Shown here piece by piece: positions 15,284 to 24,225 of a stretch of DNA of 64,000 nt; the first letter of the stretch is position 1; each line of letters begins with the position of its first letter. The DNA is from Methylobacterium durans. Its GTDB lineage: Bacteria > Pseudomonadota > Alphaproteobacteria > Rhizobiales > Beijerinckiaceae. Made by a program: the position numbers and the translations under genes. Under the pieces are notes generated by a model. The model was given only the letters and a program-made list of their open reading frames with translations. It searched no databases and was not told the DNA's origin. The stretch is from the NCBI RefSeq assembly GCF_003173715.1, contig NZ_CP029550.1, positions 2,763,501 through 2,827,500 of the forward strand, written 5' to 3'.

Positions 15284-16513
15284 TCACGCCTGCGTCTCGC
15301 GCACGACGCCGCGCGCGATCAGGTCGTCGATCGCGGCCGCGTCGTAGCCCGCGTCGGCGAGGATCGTGCGGCTGTGCTCGCCCAGCAGCGGGGCGGGCCC
15401 GTGGACGCGGCCGGGCGTGGCGGAGAACTTCACCGGCAGGCCGAGGGTCCGCATCCGGCCGGCGCGGGGATGGTCGACCTCGACCACCATCTCGCGGGCG
15501 AGGGTCTGCGGGTCGCGGTGCATCGCCGCCACGTCGAGGACGGGGCCGGCCGGCACGCCGCCGGCCTCCAGCCGCGCGAGCCAGTCCGCGGAGGGCGCGG
15601 TCCGGAAATGCGGGCCGAGGGCGTCGGCCAGCGCCTCGCGGTTCGCCATCCGGTCCCGGTTCTGCGCGAAGCGCGGGTCGGCGGCGAGGTCCTCCGCCCC
15701 GAGGACGGCGAGGAGGCGCAGCCAGTTCGTCTGGTTCGCCGCACCGATCGTGATCCAGCCGTCGGCCGTCTCGAAGGCCTCGTAGGGGGCGTTGAGCGGG
15801 TGGGCCGAGCCCATCGGGCCCGGCGCCGCGCCTGTCGCCATACTGATCGCCGATTGCCAGTAGGTCAGCGTGATGCCGGCCTCGAACAGGGAGGTGTCGA
15901 CGACCTGCCCCTCGCCGGTCTTCAGCTTGTGCGCGTAGGCGGCGAGCACGCCCATGCCCGCCAGGATGCCGGCGGTGATGTCGGTGACCGGCGGGCCGCA
16001 CTTCATGGGCGGCCGGCCCGGGCCCTCGCCGGTGATGCTCATGAGCCCGCTCATGCCCTGCGCCACGAGGTCGAAGCCCGCCCGCTCGGCATACGGCCCG
16101 GAGCGGCCGAAGCCGGACAGGGAGCAGTAGATCAGTCCGGGGAACTCCGCTCTCAGCGTCTCGTAGCCGAGGCCGAGCCGCTCCATCGTGCCGGCCCGGT
16201 AATTCTCGATCAGCACGTCGGCCTCCGCGAGGAGCCGGCGCAGGATCGCCTTGCCGTCCTCGCTCTTGAGGTCGAGGGCGATGCCGCGCTTGCCCCGGTT
16301 CATCATCATGTAGGCCGCGCTCTCGCCCGCGATGGCCGGCGGCACCGAGCGGCGCGTGTCGTCGCCGCCCTCGATCTTCTCGACCTTGATCACCTCGGCG
16401 CCCATGTCGCCGAGCATCAGCCCGCAGACGGGCCCCGCCATGATGTGGGCGAGCTCCACCACCCGCACGCCCGCGAGCGGGCCAGATCTCTGCGGCTTCG
16501 TCGTCGCTGTCAT
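15284..16513 (-). CDS. Class III CoA-transferase, CaiB/BaiF family
   Basis: A 409-residue family III CoA-transferase, which moves CoA between carboxylic acids through aspartyl intermediates. Typical blocks are VVELAHIMAGPVCGLMLGDMG, IKVEKIEGGDDTR, NRGKRGIALDL and FDLVAQGMSGLMSITG, where the Asp of FDLVAQ is the expected nucleophile. The C-terminal domain has GRVHGPAPLLGEH. The start chosen opens MTATTKPQRSGPLAG, just before the conserved fold; the frame stays open for about 50 codons upstream without homology. It heads a two-gene unit with the hydratase gene. The substrate is unknown; a short dicarboxylate is plausible given the TRAP genes. Confidence 0.88.
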   Translation of the reverse strand: MTATTKPQRSGPLAGVRVVELAHIMAGPVCGLMLGDMGAEVIKVEKIEGGDDTRRSVPPAIAGESAAYMMMNRGKRGIALDLKSEDGKAILRRLLAEADVLIENYRAGTMERLGLGYETLRAEFPGLIYCSLSGFGRSGPYAERAGFDLVAQGMSGLMSITGEGPGRPPMKCGPPVTDITAGILAGMGVLAAYAHKLKTGEGQVVDTSLFEAGITLTYWQSAISMATGAAPGPMGSAHPLNAPYEAFETADGWITIGAANQTNWLRLLAVLGAEDLAADPRFAQNRDRMANREALADALGPHFRTAPSADWLARLEAGGVPAGPVLDVAAMHRDPQTLAREMVVEVDHPRAGRMRTLGLPVKFSATPGRVHGPAPLLGEHSRTILADAGYDAAAIDDLIARGVVRETQA

Positions 16514-16666
16514 CGCGTCTCCGTACGGCCTGCCCCCGCGCCGGTCCGGCCGGGGACGCATCGATCTGGCATGCCATAGCGAGCCGGCGGCAGGGGGCGC
16601 AACCGCGGACGGAGCGAGGCCGCGGGAGCGGCGAGAGCCGAACGGCTGGACAGCGCGAGATTGCAT

Positions 16667-16693
16667 CTCTAGGGTTGGAAAAATAACCTAGAG
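16667..16693. promoter_or_regulatory. Inverted repeat in an AT-rich promoter region
   Basis: CTCTAGG (16667-16673) and CCTAGAG (16687-16693) flank 13 AT-rich bases, just upstream of the small protein gene at 16715. The region is far less GC-rich than its surroundings, as expected for a promoter with an operator. No binder can be named. Confidence 0.45.
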
Positions 16694-16714
16694 TAAAATT
16701 TGGAGACGACCCGC

Positions 16715-16897
16715 ATGAGCACCTGTCGCGGCAGTAACGGCGACACCTGGGAGATCTACCAGTCCGGCGGCCAGTGGCGCTGGCGCCGGACCGCCCGCAA
16801 CGGCGAACCCGTAGGCGCTTCCACGGAGGCGTACGTGAACAAGAGCGACTGCATCGCCAACGCGCGGCGCAACGGCATGGATTGCGACCCGAAATAG
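16715..16897 (+). CDS. Small YegP/DUF1508-like protein
   Basis: A 60-residue protein. The sequence WEIYQSGGQWRWRRTARNGE followed by ASTEAYVNKSDCIANARRNG resembles the repeat unit of YegP/DUF1508 proteins (W.W.l...NGe.va.S.e.Y..k..c...i). Such proteins are small, cytoplasmic and poorly understood. The ATG at 16715 is preceded by TTGGAG at 16700-16705, a good ribosome site; an in-frame TTG at 16700 overlaps that site and is less likely as start. It lies alone between the CoA-transferase and FadJ-like genes. Confidence 0.7.
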   Translation: MSTCRGSNGDTWEIYQSGGQWRWRRTARNGEPVGASTEAYVNKSDCIANARRNGMDCDPK

Positions 16898-16982
16898 GGC
16901 CCATCGCCCTCCGGCCCCGCTACGCCTCCGCCTCCGGCCCGTCCCGTGCTAGGGGCAGGCCGGAGAACCGGATGGAGCCGCC

Positions 16983-18809
16983 ATGGGAAGCCCGAACACC
17001 CTCGGAAGCCGGAAGGCCGTCACCGAGCTGCGCCGCGCCGGGGCGATCGCGATCCTCACCCTCGCCTCGCCGCCGGTGAACGCCCTCTCGGAAGCCCTGC
17101 GCCTCGGCATCCGGGACGCGGTCGCGGTGGCCGAGGCGGATTCGGAGGTCTCGGCGATCGTGCTGATCGGCGCCGGCCGGATGTTCTGCGGGGGCGCCGA
17201 CATCACCGAGTTCGGCCGGCCCTGGCAGGGGATCGGCCTCGGCGCGCTCCTCGACGCGGTGGAGGATACGGAGAAGCCGGTCGTCGCCGCGATCCACGGG
17301 ATGGCTTTGGGCGGCGGCCTCGAACTGGCGCTCGCCTGCCATTACCGGATCGCGACGCCCGCCGCCCGGCTCGGCCAGCCCGAGGTGAAGCTCGGCCTCG
17401 TGCCGGGCGCGGGCGGGACGCAGCGCCTGCCCCGCCTGATCGGCACCGAGAAGGCCCTGGCCATGATCGTCTCGGGCGAGCCCGTCGACGGGCCCGCCGC
17501 CCGCGACCTCGGCCTCGTCGACGCGATCGCCCCGGAGGATCGCTTGGAGGCGGAGGCGGTGGCGTTCGCTGAGCGGCTCCTCGCGGAGGGGCAGGGGCCC
17601 CGCCGCGTGCGCGAGGACGACAGCCGCCTGGAGCCCGGCCGCCTCGGCCTGTTCGCGGCGGCGCGGGAGGAGGCGGCGCGCCGCTATCGCGGCTTCGAGG
17701 CGCCGCAGGCCTGCATCGCCTGCGTCGAGGCTGCCGGCACGCTCCCCTTCGCGGAGGCGCTCGCCTTCGAGGAGCGCACCTTCTTCGCGCTGATGAGGAG
17801 CGCGCAATCGATCGCGCAGCGCCACGCCTTCTTCGCCGAGCGCGAGGCGGCCAAGATCCCGGATCTGCCGGCGGCGACGCCGAAGCGGCCGGTGCGGCAG
17901 GTCGCGCTCGTCGGCTCGGATCTCGCGGGGGCCGGGTCCTCCGGGGCGGCGGAGGGCCCGGCCGCGCGCCTCGCCGCGATCCTCTCGCAGGACGCCGGGC
18001 TGACGGTTCTGCGCGCCGCGGGAGCGGCCCCGCCCGATCTCGCGAGCTGCGATCTCGTCCTCGCGGCGCGGATGCGGGACCTCGCGCCCCTCGACGCGGG
18101 CCCGGAGGCGATCCGCGCCGTCGCGGCCGACGCCCCCGATCCCGCCGCCCTCGCGGCCGGATCGGGGGCGGAGCGGGTGCTCGGGCTTCACCCCGGCGCA
18201 GCCTTGCCCGGTGCCCGCCTCCTCGAGATCCTGCGCGGCCCGGCCACGGCGCCGGACGTGCTCGCCACCGCGCTGGGCCTCGCGCGGGGCCTCGGCCGGG
18301 TCGCGGTGGTGACGCGGGGCGGCTTCATCGGCCCGCGCATGCTCGGGCGCCTGCGGCAGGAGGCCGGCCGCCTCGTCCGCGAGGGCGCGAGCCCGGAGCA
18401 GGTCGCGCGCGTCCTGACGGAATTCGGGCTCGCGGCCGCCCCGCTCGGGCTCGGCGCCGTAGCGCCGGACGGCGAGCCGGTCGCCGGACACCACCGCCGG
18501 GCCGTCTCGGACGACGAGATCCTGGAGCGCTGCCTCGACACCCTGGTCGATGCGGGCGCGCGGATCCTGGAGGCGGGCGAGGCCCTGCGCGCCTCGGACA
18601 TCGACGTGGTCTGGCTCGCGGGCTACGGCTGGCCGGCCTACCGGGGCGGCCCGATGCACGGGGCGGACGCGCAGGGACTCCCCGCCCTGCGGGACCGCCT
18701 GCGCGCCCGCGCGGACAGCCACGGACCCGACCACGCGCCCTCGTCCCTCATCGAGCGCCTCGCCGCGGAGGGTGGCCGCTTCGCCGACCTCGACCGAAGG
18801 CCGGGGTAG
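16983..18809 (+). CDS. FadJ-like enoyl-CoA hydratase/3-hydroxyacyl-CoA dehydrogenase fusion, reduced dehydrogenase domain
   Basis: A 608-residue protein. Residues 1-~190 form a complete crotonase domain (FCGGADITEFG, HGMALGGGLELALACHYRI, PEVKLGLVPGAGGTQRLPR) that retains hydratase residues. The middle should be an NAD-binding 3-hydroxyacyl-CoA dehydrogenase domain, but it is short and the expected GxGxMG fingerprint reads VALVGSDLAGAGSSG. The C-terminal helical domain is recognisable (VVTRGGFIGPRML, DIDVVWLAGYGWPAYRGGPM). Normal fusions of this kind run to about 700 residues. It may therefore act as a hydratase only. It has no close operon partner, though the CoA-transferase and hydratase genes nearby suggest a shared catabolic theme. 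Confidence 0.82.
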   Translation: MGSPNTLGSRKAVTELRRAGAIAILTLASPPVNALSEALRLGIRDAVAVAEADSEVSAIVLIGAGRMFCGGADITEFGRPWQGIGLGALLDAVEDTEKPVVAAIHGMALGGGLELALACHYRIATPAARLGQPEVKLGLVPGAGGTQRLPRLIGTEKALAMIVSGEPVDGPAARDLGLVDAIAPEDRLEAEAVAFAERLLAEGQGPRRVREDDSRLEPGRLGLFAAAREEAARRYRGFEAPQACIACVEAAGTLPFAEALAFEERTFFALMRSAQSIAQRHAFFAEREAAKIPDLPAATPKRPVRQVALVGSDLAGAGSSGAAEGPAARLAAILSQDAGLTVLRAAGAAPPDLASCDLVLAARMRDLAPLDAGPEAIRAVAADAPDPAALAAGSGAERVLGLHPGAALPGARLLEILRGPATAPDVLATALGLARGLGRVAVVTRGGFIGPRMLGRLRQEAGRLVREGASPEQVARVLTEFGLAAAPLGLGAVAPDGEPVAGHHRRAVSDDEILERCLDTLVDAGARILEAGEALRASDIDVVWLAGYGWPAYRGGPMHGADAQGLPALRDRLRARADSHGPDHAPSSLIERLAAEGGRFADLDRRPG

Positions 18810-19037
18810 GGCGGGCGCGACGCGATCCAGATCCGGCCCGGCAGAACCCGCAGGGGACGGCCTTGTCGTCCGTACGGGGCTCGCGCGACGAGGTCCGCGT
18901 CCTCGCAGGCGGATCGCCGGCCCCGAACGGCCGACGCTGGCCGAGGGCGGACCGGCGGTCTTCGGGCGAGCGACCGGGGCACGCGGTGCGTCGGCAGGTG
19001 GAACGTCCGTGCGCGCAAGCCCGCCTGGAACGCCGAC

Positions 19038-20018
19038 CTACGGCGTGATCAGGATGGCGCCGCCGATCCGACGCTCCTCGGCGGCGCGGTGGGCCTCCAC
19101 GATCTCCTCGAGGGAGAAGCGTCCTCCGATGTCGACGGTGACGTGGCCTCGGGCGATGGCGTCGAACAGGTCGGCCGCATTGGCGCGGAACGTCGCCGCA
19201 TCGGCATTGTGGGGGAAGACGGAGGGTCGTGTCAGGAAGAGACACCCCTTCTTGTTGAGGAGCTCGGGGTCCACCGCTGGAGCCTTGCCGGACGAGGCGC
19301 CGTAACAGACGACGAGGCCGAACGGCGCCGCGCAATCGAGGGACCTGATCAGGGTGTCCTTGCCGACGGCATCGTAGACGACGCGGGCCTTTCGGCCCCC
19401 GGTCGCTGCCAGGAAGGCTTGCGGCCAATCCGGGTCGTTGAGGTCGACGACATCCACGCAGCCGGCCGCGAGCGCCGCCTCGCGCTTTCGTGGCGAGCCC
19501 GTGGTCCCCACCACCGTCGCGCCCAGCGCCGTCGCCCAACGGGTCAAGATCTGCCCGACACCGCCGGCGGCCGAGTGCACGAGCAAGAGGTCGTTCGCCT
19601 GCACCGCGTGCGTCTTGCGCAGCAGGTACTGGGCCGTCATGCCCTTGAAGAGGAGGGTCGCCGCAGCCGCGTCGCTGACCGTGTCAGGCAGTGCGACAAG
19701 CTTGTCGGCCGGCACGTTGCGAAGGTCCGTATAGGCGCCGACGCCGGCGTTCATGTAGGCGACCCTGTCGCCCGTCCGGATGCCCGTGACGCCGGCGCCG
19801 AGCGCGTCGACGACGCCCGCCGCCTCGAAGCCCAAGCCGGTCGGCAGCGGGAGCGGATAGATCCCCTTGCGTTGGTAGATGTCGATGAAGTTGAAGCCGA
19901 TGGCGGAGTGCCTGACCCGCACCTCGCCCGGCATCGGTACCGGAAGCTCCTCCGACACGACCGACATCACGTCCGGCCGGCCAAATTCGGCGAGGGTGAC
20001 AACGCGTCTTGAGGTCAT
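19038..20018 (-). CDS. qor: NADPH:quinone oxidoreductase, zinc-independent MDR family
   Basis: A 326-residue medium-chain reductase without the zinc-ligand cysteines, as in quinone reductases (QOR). It opens with VVTLAEFGRPDVM. Family marks are GFNFIDIYQRKGIYP, GLGFEAAGVV and the NADPH-binding HSAAGGVGQILTRWA. These enzymes reduce quinones using NADPH in the cytoplasm. It diverges from an ArsR-type regulator gene; a 22-base imperfect palindrome sits in the 79-base gap, suggesting that the regulator represses both genes until an electrophile or oxidant appears. Confidence 0.9.
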   Translation of the reverse strand: MTSRRVVTLAEFGRPDVMSVVSEELPVPMPGEVRVRHSAIGFNFIDIYQRKGIYPLPLPTGLGFEAAGVVDALGAGVTGIRTGDRVAYMNAGVGAYTDLRNVPADKLVALPDTVSDAAAATLLFKGMTAQYLLRKTHAVQANDLLLVHSAAGGVGQILTRWATALGATVVGTTGSPRKREAALAAGCVDVVDLNDPDWPQAFLAATGGRKARVVYDAVGKDTLIRSLDCAAPFGLVVCYGASSGKAPAVDPELLNKKGCLFLTRPSVFPHNADAATFRANAADLFDAIARGHVTVDIGGRFSLEEIVEAHRAAEERRIGGAILITP

Positions 20019-20062
20019 GCGAGGGCGGCTCCATGAGAGGGCGCGATATCACACACGATCTC

Positions 20063-20084
20063 AGGTACGATGCAAGTCATACCT
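20063..20084. promoter_or_regulatory. Imperfect palindrome between qor and the ArsR-type gene
   Basis: A 22-base dyad with arms AGGTA(C)GA and TC(A)TACCT lies midway between the divergent starts. Its size and place fit an ArsR-family operator that controls both genes. Confidence 0.55.
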
Positions 20085-20097
20085 TGCGAGCCGCGCG

Positions 20098-20421
20098 ATG
20101 CCCGATGAACTCAGCCACCCGACCATGGACGAGATGGACCTGGGAGCGATCTTCGCGGCACTGGCCGACCCGCTCCGTCGCCAGGTGGTCATGACGCTCG
20201 CCGCCGACCCGGACGTCGTCCGAGACTGCAGTTCGTTCGACCTGCCGGTCACCAAGGCGACGCGCACCCATCATTTTCGCGTGTTGCGGGAAGCGGGCCT
20301 CATCCATCAGGTCGATCAGGGAAACAGCCGCACCAACCGGTTGCGCGCGGCGGAGTTGCGCCGGCGTTTCCCGGCGCTCGTCGACCTTCTCCTCACGGAG
20401 GCCCGATCCCGAAAGGCCTGA
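20098..20421 (+). CDS. ArsR/SmtB-type winged-helix regulator
   Basis: A 107-residue helix-turn-helix protein. IFAALADPLRRQVVMTLA opens the winged helix, and KATRTHHFRVLREAGLIHQVDQGN is the recognition helix and wing. The metal-binding CxC pair of classical ArsR is absent, although one Cys occurs at DCSSFDLPV. It is closer to helix-turn-helix regulators found beside oxidoreductases. It diverges from qor across a palindrome. Regulation of qor in response to a chemical signal is a reasonable inference; the signal is unknown. Confidence 0.85.
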   Translation: MPDELSHPTMDEMDLGAIFAALADPLRRQVVMTLAADPDVVRDCSSFDLPVTKATRTHHFRVLREAGLIHQVDQGNSRTNRLRAAELRRRFPALVDLLLTEARSRKA

Positions 20422-20630
20422 ATTCGAACCGGATCTTCGTCACGGGTGATGCGCAACGCCTTCGATTTTTGCCTCGAAACGGGCCTTCGCAGCGTCGCGG
20501 CAGGAGGGCCGGAGGGGGCAAGCTTCCATGACGCCGAGCCTGCGAGAGCATCCGGCCCTGCTAACGCTGATCGGACAAGCCCTATCGGCAAGCCCTATCG
20601 GAATGCCCGTCCAAGCCTTAGCTTACGACC

Positions 20631-21152
20631 ATGTTCGATGATCAGGCCCAGCTCGATCTGCGACTGGAGCGCGTCGGTGAACGCCTGGCAGCGGCTCGGT
20701 CTCTCGACGATGTCGTGGCTGCCTTGGGCCAGTCCGCAAGACTGGCGATCGCCTGTGACGGCATCGCCGTCGTCCTGCGGGATGACGGCTGCTGCAACTA
20801 CGTTGCCGAGGACGCCATCCAGATGCTCTGGAAGGGCCAGCGCTTCCCGCTCGAGGCGTGTGTCTCGGGCTGGGCGATGCTGAATGCGGAGACGGCCGTC
20901 GTTCCGGACGTGAGCTTCGACCCGCGCGTCCCGGTCGCGCCCTACCAGAACAAGGCGATACGCAGCCTCGTGATGGCCCCGATCGGCTCGCCCGAGCCGG
21001 TTGCGGCACTCGGCGCATACTGGTGCGCGCTGACGTTCCTGGATGAGGGGACCGTTGCCCGCGTCGAGGCCGTGGCCGGTCTAGCCACTGAGGCCCTAGC
21101 CCGGATCCAGACAGGCAGCACGCAGCTCTCGCGTCGGCAAGCCTCGGCCTGA
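20631..21152 (+). CDS. Stand-alone GAF domain protein
   Basis: A 173-residue protein consisting almost wholly of one GAF domain. It has CDGIAVVLRDDGCCNYVAED, the CVSGWAMLN segment, DVSFDPRVP, and IRSLVMAPI followed by AALGAYWCAL. This GAF type is normally the N-terminal sensor of bacteriophytochrome-like or HWE-family histidine kinases, yet no kinase part follows in any frame within the ~180 bases before the next gene. It could be a free sensor acting on a partner kinase, or a remnant of one. The preceding 209 bases hold no gene and include a short direct repeat (agccctatcgg twice). Confidence 0.75.
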   Translation: MFDDQAQLDLRLERVGERLAAARSLDDVVAALGQSARLAIACDGIAVVLRDDGCCNYVAEDAIQMLWKGQRFPLEACVSGWAMLNAETAVVPDVSFDPRVPVAPYQNKAIRSLVMAPIGSPEPVAALGAYWCALTFLDEGTVARVEAVAGLATEALARIQTGSTQLSRRQASA

Positions 21153-21332
21153 TCGGCGGCGAGATCCACAACGCCCAGCCCGCGAACGTTCGCGTCGGAG
21201 AGGCCGCGCGCGTCTGCCGGACGACCCGAAGGGGCGCTGTGCCGCGTGTCGGTTGCCGGGCAGCGCCTCAACGACGGCTCACCACCCGGGAGCCAGCACC
21301 CGGCGCCGGGCAGAGCCGGTCGCGACCGGCCG

Positions 21333-22568
21333 TTACCCCGCCTCCGTCGCATAGAACCCCGCGAGGAGCGGATGGACGTAGTGGCGCTCGGCCGCTGCCG
21401 CGTCGATGCCCTCCGCCCAGGCGTCGAGCTCGGACGCGGCGTCGATCATGCTGTTGACGACCTGGGCGGCGATCGCCGGGTCGCAGGCGCGGATCGAGCC
21501 GTCCGCCACCCCGTCGACGATGGGGAAGGCGACGCGGTCCCAGAGCCGGTGCATCGTGCCGGTGACGCCGCCGCGCAGGTTGTCCGGCAGGGCGCCCACC
21601 GCGATCCAGCGCAGCAGCGGCCCGGATTCCGAGAGCTGGTGGCGCACCAGCGCGCAGCTCAGCGCCCCGAGCCGCTCCCAGCCCGTCCCCCCGGCCGCCT
21701 CCGCCGCGTCCTGCGTGCGGCGGATCCGGTCGAAGGTGCGGGTGAAGCAGTTGGCGACGAGGTCGTCCTTGTTGTCGTTGTGGTGGTAGAACGAGCCCTT
21801 GGTGACGCGCAGCTGCGCCGAGATCTTCTCCACCGAGGCGCCGCGGTAGCCCTGCTCGTTGATGAGGATCGTGGCCGCGCGCAGGAAGGCGTCGGTCGGC
21901 CCGGCCTCCGGCGCCGGCACCTCGACGCGGCGGGTGGGCGGCCAGGGACTTTCCGGCCCCGCGAGGCCGCGCAGGAGGAGATCCGCCACGCGCTCCGCGA
22001 CGCGGGCGTAGTCGTCCGGCTCGTAGCGCTCGATCCAGACGCGCAGGGTCTGCACCACCGAGACGAGGAGGTGGGTGCGGGCGTTGCGGGCGATCCGGTC
22101 GAGCCCGGGCAGCGCCTCCGGTCCGACGAGCAGCGCCCGCATGCGCCGGTAGAAGGCGTTGTAGGCGGCAAACACCGTCCCGGCCTGCGGACTCGGCAGC
22201 GCGCGCACGTCGTGGAAGCGGATCAGGGCCGGCCGCTCGCCCGCGGCCATGGCGGCGAGGCCCCGCGCGTAGCGGTCGAGGAAGCCGCGCAGGCGCGCCT
22301 CGGGCGTCGGCTCCGCCTCGGCCTCCGCGATCAGCGCGTCGAGCCACGCGATCTTGGCCAGGAAGCAGGCCGCCGCGAGGTCCTCCTTGCGGCGGTAATA
22401 GTAGGTGATCGAGTTCGTCATCAGGCCGACGCTGCCCGAGACATCGGCGAGTGAGGTGCCGCGGATGCCCCGCTCGTTGAAGCGCTTGGCCGCCGCGTCG
22501 AGGATCGCCTGGCGCTTCTCGGCGAAGCGCTTGGTCTGCCGCGGGACGGAGCTGGTTGTGTCCGACAT
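21333..22568 (-). CDS. Double TetR-family regulator in one chain
   Basis: A 411-residue protein with two complete TetR units. The first helix-turn-helix is near residues 15-60 (AAKRFNERGIRGTSLADVSGS, then NSITYYYRRKEDL). The second is near 225-270 (AATILINEQGYRGASVEKISAQL, then GSFYHHNDNKDDL). Each is followed by an all-helical ligand/dimer part. Ordinary TetR proteins have about 200 residues and dimerise, so this chain may mimic a dimer or bind two half-sites that differ. The ATG opening MSDTTSSVPRQTKRF is preferred over an upstream in-frame start without homology. It is next to, and in line with, the MFS gene, whose expression it may govern. Confidence 0.87.
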   Translation of the reverse strand: MSDTTSSVPRQTKRFAEKRQAILDAAAKRFNERGIRGTSLADVSGSVGLMTNSITYYYRRKEDLAAACFLAKIAWLDALIAEAEAEPTPEARLRGFLDRYARGLAAMAAGERPALIRFHDVRALPSPQAGTVFAAYNAFYRRMRALLVGPEALPGLDRIARNARTHLLVSVVQTLRVWIERYEPDDYARVAERVADLLLRGLAGPESPWPPTRRVEVPAPEAGPTDAFLRAATILINEQGYRGASVEKISAQLRVTKGSFYHHNDNKDDLVANCFTRTFDRIRRTQDAAEAAGGTGWERLGALSCALVRHQLSESGPLLRWIAVGALPDNLRGGVTGTMHRLWDRVAFPIVDGVADGSIRACDPAIAAQVVNSMIDAASELDAWAEGIDAAAAERHYVHPLLAGFYATEAG

Positions 22569-22697
22569 ACTGAGGGTTGAGCATGGGCGCGCAGGGCTGA
22601 CAAGCGCGCCCGCGCGGACGGCACCCTTGCGCATACCGCGGACACGAAAACGGGGACCGACCGGCCCCCGTCCCGCAATCCGCGCGGGCGCGGCGGA

Positions 22698-23948
22698 TCA
22701 GACCGGTGCGGGCTCCAGCCGCCCGGCCGGAACGGGCGCGGGCTCGGCCAGCACCGTGCCGCGCGGCCCGATCCACTGGCCGACCCAGCGGCGCTGCCAG
22801 AGGACGAGACAGCCGAGCACCAGGGCCGCGAAGGCGGCGTAGCCGACGAAGCCGAGGGCGAAGGAGCCCGTGTACTGCTTGGACAGACCCATCACGTTGG
22901 GCAGGATCGCGCCGCCGAGCGCGCCGACCTCGCCGATCATCGAGCCGGCCACCGCCGTGTTGGTGGGCCAGCGCAGCGGCACGAGCTGGAACAGCGCGCC
23001 GTTGCCGGCGCCGAGCGCCGCGAAGCAGAGCATGAACAGGATCGTGGTCAGCGCGAGCGAGGGGGCCGAGGTGAGGAGCAGGAAGGAGGCGATGGCCGCG
23101 AGCAGCACCACGGTGAGCACCAGCACGCCGCCGACCCGGTCGGCGAAGTAGCCGCCGACGATGCGGATGCCCGAGCCCATGATGGCGGCGAGCATGGTGA
23201 GGCGCCCGGCCTCGACCTTGGTGACGGCGAACTGCTCGTAGAAGAAGGTCGGCAGGAAGTTCGACAGGCCGATGAAGCCGCCGAAGGTGATGATGTAGAC
23301 GAGGCTGAACGCCCAGCCGTCCTTCTGGAACAGGCAGGCGACGTGCTGGCGGAAGGATTGGTGCTCGCGGTCCGGCGGCTCCTTGGCGAAGACGATCATC
23401 ACGACGAGGGGGATCAGCATCACGACGCCCGCGAAGCCGTAGACGGCCTGCCAGCCGTAGGCCTGGGCGAGCGGGGGCGCGAACAGCACGGCGAGCACCG
23501 TGCCCGAGTTGCCGGCCCCCGCGATGCCCATGGCGAGGCCCTTGTGCTGGGGCGGGAACCAGCCGGAGCCGAGCGACAGGGCGACGCCGAAGGAGGCGCC
23601 GGCGATGCCGAGCAGCACGCCCATGGCGAGCACGTCGTTGAAGGTGTGGACCAGGAAGAAGCCGAAGGCCATCGCCGCGATGATGAGGCTCATCTCGGTG
23701 ATCGCCGCGTTCTTGCGGCCGATATACTGGGCGAGCACGCCGAGCGGGAAGCGCATGATCGCGCCCGCCATGATCGGCAGCGAGATCATGAACCCGGTCT
23801 GGGCCGGGCTGAGATGGTAGGTCTCGGTGATGAACGGGCCCATGGCGCCGTTCAGGACCCAGATCGCGAAGCAGAAATCGAAGTAGAGGAACGCGGCGAA
23901 CAGGGTCGGGGGGTGACCCGACTTCATCACGGTCTTGAAGCTGGCCAT
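22698..23948 (-). CDS. MFS transporter, nitrate/nitrite porter (NNP) type
   Basis: A 416-residue major facilitator with 12 hydrophobic segments. The NNP-family signatures are visible as GASFGVALSLGSGWFPPQHK followed by GLAMGIAGAGNSGT in the first half, and GEVGALGGAILPNVMG in the second half. NNP proteins import nitrate or export nitrite, and the motifs place it there, although related members carry other anions. No nitrate reductase gene is nearby, which leaves the substrate open. The start chosen (MASFKTVMKSGHPPTL) lies right before the first helix; the frame continues upstream without homology. It lies upstream of the double-TetR gene on the same strand (130 bases). Confidence 0.85.
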   Translation of the reverse strand: MASFKTVMKSGHPPTLFAAFLYFDFCFAIWVLNGAMGPFITETYHLSPAQTGFMISLPIMAGAIMRFPLGVLAQYIGRKNAAITEMSLIIAAMAFGFFLVHTFNDVLAMGVLLGIAGASFGVALSLGSGWFPPQHKGLAMGIAGAGNSGTVLAVLFAPPLAQAYGWQAVYGFAGVVMLIPLVVMIVFAKEPPDREHQSFRQHVACLFQKDGWAFSLVYIITFGGFIGLSNFLPTFFYEQFAVTKVEAGRLTMLAAIMGSGIRIVGGYFADRVGGVLVLTVVLLAAIASFLLLTSAPSLALTTILFMLCFAALGAGNGALFQLVPLRWPTNTAVAGSMIGEVGALGGAILPNVMGLSKQYTGSFALGFVGYAAFAALVLGCLVLWQRRWVGQWIGPRGTVLAEPAPVPAGRLEPAPV

Positions 23949-24225
23949 TCGAAGGTGCTCGTCTCTTGGTGCGGCGCGCGCACGCTGCCGCTCTGCCGGG
24001 GAAGCCGGACTCACACCGTCCGCATTGCGGGGCGCCGTTGCCCCGCGCGCCGCGCCGGGGCGCGACGGGGGCGGCAAAGCAGCAAATGTGCCAGAGGCAT
24101 GGACGGGAGAATGGCTGCGCTCAGGAGCGGACGGCGCCCGGGCCGCTGCGACGATCCGGATGTTTGCTGCACCGCAAGGCAGCCTGCCCAGGAAACGGGC
24201 GGTAACCCCGCCCACCTTTCCCGGA

